Made by a program: the position numbers and the translations under genes
Assembly: GCA_030015575.1 (NCBI GenBank)
Contig: CM057338.1
Span: 634,438,189 to 634,502,188 of the forward strand
Reading direction: 5' to 3'
Length of the DNA stretch: 64,000 nucleotides
DNA from: Agapanthus africanus
Taxonomy: Eukaryota; Streptophyta; Magnoliopsida; Asparagales; Amaryllidaceae
Part shown: positions 36,591 through 45,651 of the stretch, in pieces
Layout: every line of letters starts with the position of its first letter
How positions within the stretch are numbered: position 1 is the first letter of the stretch
The notes under the pieces: model-generated
The model's database searches: none
Told to the model about the DNA's origin: nothing
What the model saw: only the letters and a program-made list of their open reading frames with translations

Positions 36591-36997
36591 ACACTCAGCG
36601 TATGCTCTTGCAATATTAGATTGGTTATTTATTTTATCTAATCAGGATGGCTCCCACTGTTTTTATCAAATCTTCCTTCAAACCTTAAAAGGAAAGACTA
36701 TCCGGGATTAATTACATGCTACAAGTTCGCCAATCTTTCAGCCAGGCCAGTGTCGGTACTTTGAGGGAGGTTCCCCGTGCTTTCGCACGGACCTAATTAA
36801 AGTAAACATCGTTTTTCCAGAGGAGTAACCCCGTTGACACCTTTCTAGACACCTACTTGATCGGCTAATTGTAATGTGTAAAACTTTCCCAGGAGTAACT
36901 CTTACTCGCAGCGGGTATCGGGATCCAACTATCTCATAGAAGGTATGCAATCTCATTGCAAATTTCAACACTTGAAATTCCTGATAATATTTTACCC

Positions 36998-37216
36998 CTA
37001 GCGTCCTATGACCTTGACGGAGGCCAAACTATCCATAGTCCGCTAGTCAAGTTCAACCCGTCATTTCCTGATTGAATTAAACCCACCCGCACGACCCTTG
37101 ACGGAGGCCAAACAACGTCGTACGAATACCCTAATCCAATCGCATCGTATGCTAGCAGATAAGCATTAGTTAGCTACCGTACACTACGCCTTGACGGAGG
37201 CCAAACTACCGCAGCA
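36998..37216 (-). other. Three-hairpin leader module, element F
   Basis: HP1 is 37186-37190 with 37212-37216 (sense CTGCG/CGTAG), HP2 is 37088-37094 with 37118-37124 (sense CGTACGA/TCGTGCG), and HP3 is CTATG (37006-37010) with CATAG (37034-37038), extended by CTAGCG (36998-37003) with CGCTAG (37041-37046). The inner core is sense TTGGC-CTCC-GTCAA in all three. F has the longest HP3 stem of the set. Confidence 0.75.
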
Positions 37217-37345
37217 CGAATACTAACTAGTACTTATCTAAAATGACGGAGGGCTACGATAGGTTTTTAAGAAAACCCTTTGCGTAATGAACCTGATATC
37301 GTTGTAGAATCGAGTGATTTTAAAATGGAGTGTTTTTTAGGCTTT

Positions 37346-37575
37346 TCTAGTTTTGCTAAAGGGGTCACTCCCGGTGAAGGGATCGTCGGCCCTTTCCTTA
37401 TCGAATAAGGTGCAGGATATATCATATATATCACTATGCAAAGCAAAAACTCCAAAAGAAATCAAAAGGTAAACCGAAGGGTGTAGCATCTGCCAGTTAT
37501 TGCTAAAGGGGTCACTCCCGGTGAAGGGATCTCGGCCCTTTCCTTATCAAATAAGGTGCAGGATGTTCTACAAGG
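37346..37575 (-). repeat. Duplicated leader cassette, element F
   Basis: Two copies, near 37360-37420 and 37508-37568. The small stem is CCTTAT/ATAAGG (37396-37401 with 37405-37410; 37542-37547 with 37551-37556), where A, B and C have CCTC/GAGG. The sequence differs but the pairing is kept. Confidence 0.7.
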
Positions 37576-37762
37576 AACACCGCGATGTAAAGCAAGAACC
37601 GTAGATACCTGTTTTTGAAAATTCGATTCCACAACATCTTTAGGTTTCTTTTATTTTATTAATCTCATTAATGAAGTCCCATCATTTAAGTCACCTAAAC
37701 ATCACAGATAAATACAACGTACACATATGCCATCCGCATTCACCTCGATGCCCCCTCATGCA

Positions 37763-37785
37763 CCGTTAGGTGAGGTAACTAACGG
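37763..37785 (-). other. Leader hairpin, element F
   Basis: CCGTTAG (37763-37769) and CTAACGG (37779-37785) form the same 7-bp stem as in A. The loop is not palindromic here. Confidence 0.6.
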
Positions 37786-39668
37786 CAGAGCGGGGCAGGG
37801 CTAGCGCGGGTGTAAAACATAGGTAACGTCTATATAATATATCATATATACTATATACAGTATCTATCACAACATATCAAATGATCACATCACAGATATC
37901 GCAGCAGAAGAAACATATGAAACATTGGATATACTAGGACGTCCGTCTTTTTAATACGAGCCAGTATAAAACACGGATTCCACGGTCGCAATGAATAGCC
38001 AAACCCACATCCCTAGACCCCAACGAGAGCGGCAAGTAACACTGCCAATTCTAGGGTTAGGAGACCCGGTCTCGACTCCTCGAGATGGTCTCCGACTGTA
38101 CCCTAGAACCCGGTTACTTATGCTCCCCTCCTTGGGTCTATCCTAATGCGGAAAAGTAAATAATATAAAATGGTGACATCATCCGCAACCTGGAAGTGCG
38201 CCAATAAAAGAATATTACATACATATTTTTACATGAATGAAAATGAAAAACACTCATCTCACATAAAAACCCCCGGCTATTCATAACGCGACGATCCAAT
38301 ATAACATATCCAGCAACAAATAACATCACATGTCATCAATGTAAGTAAATATGCCCATCCCAATTGTCGTTGACATATAGCAACGAAACCGGTGATATCA
38401 CATATTACACTTACGGTCACAGAAAAGAAAGTGTAAAACTACAACAGTTGGAATCCGCAACCTCCTTAGACATCGCATGCCTAATCAAATGATTTCCGTA
38501 GACATCACATGCCTAACAATTATAAACCCCGCATTTTAGTCTCATCATCAAAAACTCTTTTAAATATCTAGTCGGGCATTTCAACAAGATCCCCGACATC
38601 CTGAACGAATGCTCGTCGCAAACTTTAGTAGACGGCCGCACCCTGATACCGTCGACGAAGTGCACTAAGGCGGAACACCGCTGCCGCGAGCACCCGAACG
38701 GATGCTTTCGGCGACGGGGTTCTCCTACAGTCACTTGGTCAAGGCTATGGGGCATGGCTATCTATTAAGTTTACCGATGAGTATCCGCGTACGCTACGCG
38801 ATTGCGACGGACTTTTGATCACATCAAAATTCCGCGGCAACCGATCAAGTGAGACTAAAGTGCTATGTTTATAACATTCATTCAGTTATCTCATAACTAC
38901 TTGTGAATTCCAAATATTGTATCACATTCCAGATAAATAGAAAATATTAAACTTTTCGATCGAACAATCGAACACCCAAGTTTTTCCGAAACAGCTCAAC
39001 ACATGAAATAAGTTTAAAAACATCCACTTCATGCCACAGTACCAACGGTCCAGCCGTAGAAGGGTCAAGCCAACGCCTCACATGTGGCATGCCGTACTGC
39101 CCCAAACCCGAAGGTTCAAAGGGTAGTTCAAGACGGTCACATAATCGAGTTAAGGTTTGTTGTCTTCTAGAGGGTCCATCACGTTACTTGCACTACTTAG
39201 AACATTCTTAAACTACGGAAAAATCCAACACTTGGAAATTTCCCGGCAGGGGATAAAATGGGTATTTATATCCGGTCGAACTTTTTAACAGTTTCTAAAA
39301 TATCCGGAAAAACATAAACGAAGTTAAATTATCCGATCGACTTAACGAGTCCCCAATAAAACCTTAGAAAACTCAATACTTGAGTGGAATTAAAATATTC
39401 ACAGAAAAAATGACAAGAAAGGACCTAAGAATAAATATGTGAAGTTTGAGGGACTAATTCACAATATTGGCCGCGGTACCGCCGCCAAACCCTTGGTGAG
39501 GTCCGTACTTCAGAGTAATTCTTATATTTTCCTGCTTAATTTTCTGAGCATTTTTAATTCACAAAAATCCACAGTTTGAAAAAAAGTATAGAGAAGGGTT
39601 TTGATCGGGGTTTCGGGGTTCGATCGGATCTCTAATTTCGTCTACACTTCTCCTAAAGCACTAGCTAG

Positions 39669-39680
39669 GCTCTGATACCA
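39669..39680 (-). other. Primer binding site, element F
   Basis: GCTCTGATACCA lies one base from the 5' LTR start at 39682. Confidence 0.92.
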
Positions 39681-39681
39681 C

Positions 39682-41883
39682 TGTAGGGTTCTTAGGCACA
39701 CTCAAGAGGTTCCACAAGGCATTAACCATGCCAAAATCAAAAATTTATGTGCCGAGAAACCCTAATGAAGATCGTTAACTAGAAATTAGGCGAAACTACA
39801 AGCTAGTAAACTGCTTTACCAATAAGTGAAAGGGATTACAACCTTTGTATATCCAGTCCACCACTTCTTTAGCTCCATGATGACATCCCTCCGCTGCGAT
39901 CATCGGGATCCTGGACTCTAGCATTGGTTTCATCGGAGAAATGTTCGGGCTAGGTTGTTGACTTCGATGCCGAAGATGATCTACGTCGAGGCGACTCAAA
40001 CTCAAGCTCCATCTTCACTTAGTCATGAACCTTGTGAAGAAAATACCCTATAAAACATGGAAAGTGGTAGTGGATGAAGAAATAGGAAGTGGGTTCACTT
40101 TGGATTTGGATTTCTCACTTGATTTCAACACTTAGAATTTTCTAGCAAGCTTTTCTTTTCTTCATCAAGAAGATGAAGAAGAAAGAAAAGAATATGAATT
40201 ATATGAAAAGAAAATTCAAGTGAAGTCTATCATATTGCAACCATGGGTGAGTTTAACCTTTGTAGAGACTAAACCCTAGTTTAAGTTAATGGTTAGGTTA
40301 GTAAAAGTGTCATGCAAAACAAAATGGTGGACTTTGTCAAAGATGCTTGAAAGCTTCATAAAGCTTCAAGTAAAGACAATGAGAGCCACCATTTTATTTC
40401 ACAAAAATAAACAAAAACCCTAAACCATTAACTAAACATGGTGTAAGTCATACACACACCCAAGTTTGCATGTATCATCAAACATGATACAATCTAGTGC
40501 ACAAAAATATATCACATATACAACTTGTGCACATCAAGTGAGAAAATCAATCTTAAGTGAACCAATACTAGTTAATGTAAAGTAATATATCAAATATATA
40601 ATTATTCATTAAATCATTAAATCAATACTTGATTTAACGATCCGGTCATATCGCATATAACCGACTAATATAAAGTATATCAATATATCGAATCAACACT
40701 TGATTCGGTAACCTGGCTATATCACATATAACCGACCGATGACACAAATCGCGAGAATAGAATTCAGTATCACATACTGGTATTATTCTCGGTCCCGCAC
40801 ATAACTCATATGCGCTCATATTTCATTTCGCTTAAGCCAGGAAACCTCTGTGTAGAACTCTAAAGACTCGTCAATACGCCGGCAGTAGGTGATGATCGTA
40901 TCAAACACCCACAAGCTGCAAGCGGTCTGCCAAACGTAAGGGTCACCCGGGTATTGAGCGATCAGAAGATCAACGAGCAAGCCCACTCACACTCCTGTGA
41001 ATCCAACCAGTAACACTTACCGTACTGTCCGGTCTCGTCGTCTGATATGTCGCATATCTCGCCTAGGGGTGGTAAACGTCAGACCCCTGTAGCTCGATAA
41101 GTCGTGTCGATATGAGGTCTATAACAGTTCGAGAAACTACTGGTAACACTTACCAGTAAATCTCAGCAACCCTGGCCAGGGATTTCCGGTTATAGCCAAT
41201 CGAACACAGCGCAACATCAACTCCCTATACCGGGAGAGACGAATCCCCTCCTATCGCTCATTGCCTCCATGTGATTCGGGACTTTACCCAAAAACCACCG
41301 TTTTGCACGCCCTCTTGGACGTGGTAAGGTGGAAATCAAAGCACGGTAGGAATCACACAAGACTCTATGACGATCTCGGGTCTACAGACTAACCTGTACC
41401 AGTGTCACCAGAGAACTGCCATCTGACATAAGGTATAATACCGTCTGGGAGTTCTCGGCGAGTCCGTCCAGTGTACCCAGTCTCCACTGAGCACCCGTAT
41501 ATCATCTCTGATGTCAAACACCAATGGATATGGGATCATCCATCGCCCATCTGTATGGGTCGAGAAGGTATACGCTAGTCTACTATGGTATATCGATGCC
41601 CCGTCTCGATACACCCACGACTAGGGACCTTGAAGGATATACTTATGGACTACCATGTCCCCACTAGTATGATCCGCATCATAGTCCAGGTAGTCAAGTA
41701 CACATTCTAAGGGCTTTACCAACATGTAACAGAGAGACAATCAGTGTACACGTCAAGGTAAAGAGCAACCATAGAGCATACTATCACGTCGAGCAAGAAA
41801 GTCCTCCCTATATATGTCCAAGCATCCACTACATATACATCCTATGTATAGTAATGGCATCTAGGGCATACATATAACTAACA
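39682..41883 (-). repeat. 5' LTR of element F (2202 bp)
   Basis: It pairs with 32178-34378 with the same termini and length to within one base. In both LTRs a 69-codon frame (33901-34110, 41405-41614) is near-identical simply because the LTRs are; no function is implied. Confidence 0.92.
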
Positions 41884-41888
41884 CTTAA

Positions 41889-42432
41889 CCCTTGGTTGCA
41901 TTTCTAACCACACACAATAATTCATTTTGATGAGTTAATTCTTCTTCATCTTCTTCTTCCTCAAAGCTGTCTAGCTTAAATGGAGGTATGAGAAAAAGTG
42001 TGAGAAAATCATTTCTAATGTGAGAAAAATTCCTACTTCATCATTCTCTACTACTTGCCATTTAGTATAGGGTGTTTGCTTCACTAATTCCATGGTTAGT
42101 GAAGAGATAGCTTAGTTTAGTGTCTCCCCGACGTAGATCATCTTCGGCCTCGAAGACTTCGAAGCAAGCATGTTCGTTTCTTCATCGGAGCCTCTCTAGA
42201 GTCCGGAGTTCACGATCGCAGCGAAGGGACTACTACACGGAGCTATTGAAGTGAAGGACCGGTCTACAAAAGTTTTATTCCTTGCTCACTTCTTATTGCA
42301 AAGAGTTTGCATTTCATATTCCGTCGATTTCTAGTTTACGATTCATGGTTAGGGTTAGCTAGAACGGCAATTTTTGAATTTGGCATGGATGATGCCTCCC
42401 GAAACTTTGCTGCCATCTTAGGTAACCCTGCA
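41889..42432 (+). repeat. Element G LTR, right fragment with 3' terminus
   Basis: It continues G after F's TSD. It aligns with the reverse complement of F's LTR end (GACGTAGATCATCTTCGGC, TTTGAATTTGGCATGGATGATGCC) and terminates CTTAGGTAACCCTGCA at 42432, as F's LTR ends CCTAAGAACCCTACA. The next base begins H, and the uninterrupted site is seen in E at about 28206 (GTGTAATACCAAGTG). Predicted TSD TAATA (42433-42437). Confidence 0.75.
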
Positions 42433-43556
42433 TAATACCAAGTGCCCATGTCAGTGCCTCAGGTAGCAACATATCACATATATGATTTATGAATGCATGA
42501 AAACAGAATACATCTAAATGAGAAAACTGTTTTCTTATCTCAGTGAGATTTCTGTATAAAAATCGAAGTATCATCAATGAAATCAACAGAGAATCCGTGT
42601 CAAACATCGACACAAAATATATATCCCAATGTCTCAATATCTCAATATCTCGGCCTCCGGCAATCCGGACTGGCCCATAACATCAAATCTCAATATCTCG
42701 GGCTCCTGCAATCTGGACTGGCCCCTGGCTCCGGCAATCCGGACTGGCCCATATCATTAAATCTCAAGATTAAGTCGGTATCCACCGGATATCCTCCGCG
42801 TCATAAATAACCGGTCGGTAGTTCTCCCCTGCCGGGCTCAACGCCATCATCTGCGACCATCTTGCCCCGGAGTACCGCACCGGGTCCACCATGCACCCAC
42901 AGACGGTTCATCCTCCTCCTCGAATCGAGTGTATGATACTACTGAAGAGCTGAGAAAACTCTTGGTGGACACCTCTCACATCATAACACGAGAAAACCGC
43001 AAATTTCTATCTTTTGAAATGAAAATGAGTTTATAAAATTCTTGCGGTTTCTCCAAATCCAGAAATCTCATGGAAAATCCGAAATCCAAAACTCGAGAGT
43101 AAATAAACAGTGCATTACCGGCATAAAGCCCCATAATATTGCAAGACCAATGAATATATATACATGCATGGGTATCTAAACAAAGAATGCAATATCTAAA
43201 TTTGCATGGTAATAACATATTGGGACTATCAGCTAGCAAGCGATATCAATGAAATAGTATTCTCTAAAGTGTACGTGACATGGCAATTACCGATGATGAT
43301 GTGTGTGAGCCGACAAGCAAGTGTTCGTAGACATACGCATCATCGGTAATGGTGCTGGTGTCCTGACAACATGGGTTCATAATAATTAAGGAAAACACAT
43401 GTACAAGCATGCAATGCGATAAGAACAACATGAATTTAACGGAAAATGAATAGTAAACGCAACACTGAAGAATATGAAATTTTATACACGAGTCATACAG
43501 CTTTGGCATTTGAAATAGCACGAATCGTGGTTTTGTTTTGAAAATAGGGGTTACGG
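42433..43556 (-). repeat. Element H: E-family LTR, segment left of T
   Basis: It aligns with E's 5' LTR from 28206 to about 29545, more diverged than E's two LTRs from each other. It contains three copies of a CTCCGGCAATCCGGACTGGCCC-like unit (42652-42758) where E has two of a related unit, and the covarying 13-bp hairpin. It ends at T's TSD TACGG (43552-43556). Confidence 0.78.
43286..43350 (-). other. 13-bp hairpin in H with compensatory change
   Basis: The arms are ATTACCGATGATG (43286-43298) and CATCATCGGTAAT (43338-43350). Relative to both E copies, T-to-C in one arm is matched by A-to-G in the other, so all 13 pairs are kept. Confidence 0.7.
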
Positions 43557-45638
43557 TGTTAGTGTATATGCCCTAGAGGACATTACTGTATCATACTAGT
43601 TTGTATATTACTTAATGGAGGCTTGGGATATTCACCTTGTATAAACAATCTTGCTCAATATAGTAGTATGCTACTTGGTTTGTTTCTACTTCAATGTGTA
43701 CATGTGTTTATTTTGCGATATCACCTATACGCATTAGTGGAGCCCTTAGGATCTTTGCTTGATTACCAGCGTTGTGATGGCAGTCACACTAGTGGGGGCT
43801 GGGTAATCTGTAAGCACATCCTTATACAGGTCCCTAGTCGCAAGACTATCGAGACAGGGCATCGATACTCCGGAGTAGACTAGCGTATGCGCTTCTCATC
43901 CCAGTGTAGGAGATGGTCTGTCCCACAGCCATCAGTACATCGTACTGGAGATACTATACGGGTGCTCGTTAGGTTACGAGTACACTGGACAGGACTCGTC
44001 GGGAACTGACAGGTTGGTATTATACCTATCGTCAGTTATCAGTTCCCAGGTGACATGAGTACAGCTTAGTCCGCTGACTTGACACTTGCACTTCGCCTCG
44101 AGTGTGTTCCCACTGCACTTTGATCACTACCCTACCACGGCTCAAAGGAGTCGTGCAAACAGGTAGTGGTTGGGTGCAGTCCCGAAGCACTTGGAGGCAG
44201 TGACGGTTAGACAGGATTCGTCTCTCCCGGTATTGGGGGTTGACATCGCGCTGTGTCTAGGAGAGCCATTACATGAGTAGTCCCTGGCCAGGGCAAGCGA
44301 GATATACTGGTAGGCTTCCAGTGTTATCTCAGGGTGTTTTGGGCTTCACTCCGACACGACTTGTACCGCGATTGGGGGACTGACGTTTTACCGCCCCCTA
44401 GGTCCGACATGCGATGTATCAGACGAACAGACCGGACTGTACGGAGAATGTCACATTCAGACTCAGTAAGAGTTCAGATGGGGTTCACCTCGTCAGCCTT
44501 CTTGTCGGCATCTACCTGGGGACCGTTACGCACAGCTAGTGCCGCTTCCGGTCTGTGGTTAAACCCACTGCCAGTGTAGTGTCGAGTCTTTAGAGTCCCA
44601 TACAGAGGGTATTCGCCTCTGGGCAAAACAGAGTAGAGGTCGCATGGTTTTGCGACAGGGTTCGTTCTCATCCGCGCACTTGTGCACGTTTGGAGTCCGG
44701 ACGGATATTGCCAGCGGGCTCTGGTTTGAGCCAGATACTGGTATATGTTTTGGGGGTTGCTTTTATATCTCGGTATTCTTGTTCCTCGGAACGAGAATGC
44801 AGGTGTGTATGCACAGTTGCTTGAGGCGGAGGATGAGGTATTTCATTAGGGTTTCGGAACGGGTGCGTATGCACAGTTGACAGTCGTCATTTTCCAAACC
44901 CTAATAGATTTATGAAATATCAATTAATAATAGTAATTAAATGAAATATTGTTATGGTTGATTTTGTTGACTTGTTGACCATGGTTGACTTGTTGACCAT
45001 GGTTGAATGTTGACCACCATCATGCTTTGCAAGGATTCTCCTTGATTCTTGCTTACACTCATTTATTGAAAGTATGATAGTGGTCATTCCAAAACAACCA
45101 TCAACTATTCTTATTTCAATTATTATTATTAATTAGATAATTCCTTTTCTTTTAGTTATGGTTGCAAAAGAAAAGAGCTCATTCTATCATAATCATTCTC
45201 TCTCCTCATTTCATCTTCTTCTTCCTCAAGCTCAAGGTGATTCCTTCTCATGTGTTGAGAATCCCTCACCTTGAAAAAGAAACAACCCCTAGACACTCTC
45301 TACTCACTCTAGGATCAAGGGTTTAGCAAGCCGGAGATTCTAGTTCACTCAAAGTTCGAGGAAGAGCCCGTAGGTTGAACCCTCAAGTGGATCCATCTTC
45401 GACGGAAGAAGGCGACGAGGAAAGAACCATCAACCTCTACAAGGTTTGAAGAAGAAGGAGTTCAAGTTTAGGTATAACCATCTTTCCGAGTAGCTAACTC
45501 TCTTTAGCAAGTTTGCTAGTTTTAGTTTAGGAAAAGATCCCGACTTTGTTAGTCCATGTTGCCCCATGCGCTAAAAATTTGATTTTTATACCGTTTCCGC
45601 CTCCCCGTAAGAACCGGGGGTCGCAACGTAGACTTACA
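43557..45638 (+). repeat. LTR1 of element T
   Basis: TGTTAGTGTATATGCC to GACTTACA. Hand count: about 25 differences from LTR2 and 21 from LTR3, of which about 14 are private to LTR1. Open frames of 78-108 codons recur in all three LTRs but are just copied along. Confidence 0.95.
44967..45015 (+). promoter_or_regulatory. W-box-type cluster in T LTR1
   Basis: TTGACC/T occurs at 44967, 44975, 44985, 44993 and 45010, in a short repeat of TTGACTTGTTGACCATGG. Identical clusters are in LTR2 (about 53050-53098) and LTR3 (about 61131-61179). WRKY-type stress response is a known property of some plant Copia LTR promoters; here it is inferred from motifs only. Confidence 0.55.
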
Positions 45639-45639
45639 G

Positions 45640-45651
45640 TGGTATCAGAGC
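45640..45651 (+). other. Primer binding site, T copy 1
   Basis: TGGTATCAGAGC lies one base after the LTR1 end. It is complementary to the 3' end of plant initiator-Met tRNA. Confidence 0.95.

Larger units (their letters stand above)
36600..39668 (-). other. Element F leader
   Basis: About 3 kb between PBS and gag position. It contains the CCGTTAG hairpin (37763-37785), two cassettes, the GTAGCCCTCCGTC block (about 37242-37255), the three-hairpin module and a GAAA-capped hairpin CCGTGC-GAAA-GCACGG in sense (36775-36790). The PBS-proximal part (38000-39668) holds no recognisable genes. Confidence 0.7.
32178..41883 (-). mobile_element. Element F: complete but defective Ty1/Copia retrotransposon
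   Basis: 9706 bp with both LTRs (3' 32178-34378; 5' 39682-41883) and a 5-bp target-site duplication CTTAA (32173-32177 and 41884-41888). PBS and PPT are intact. The interior (34379-39681) keeps a long leader with all structured modules but only remnants of protease, integrase, RT and RNase H. Most of gag is missing between the splice-acceptor-like site (about 36570) and the zinc-knuckle/protease region (about 36300-36480). The LTRs differ at roughly 3% in the first 400 bp by eye, so F is older than T. It would need proteins in trans. Confidence 0.9.

Noticed and set aside
43623..43883. 86-codon frame repeated in all three T LTRs (and 108- and 78-codon frames)
   Set aside because: The copies are ~99% identical by descent, so shared frames carry no information. 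No homologous frame survives in D.
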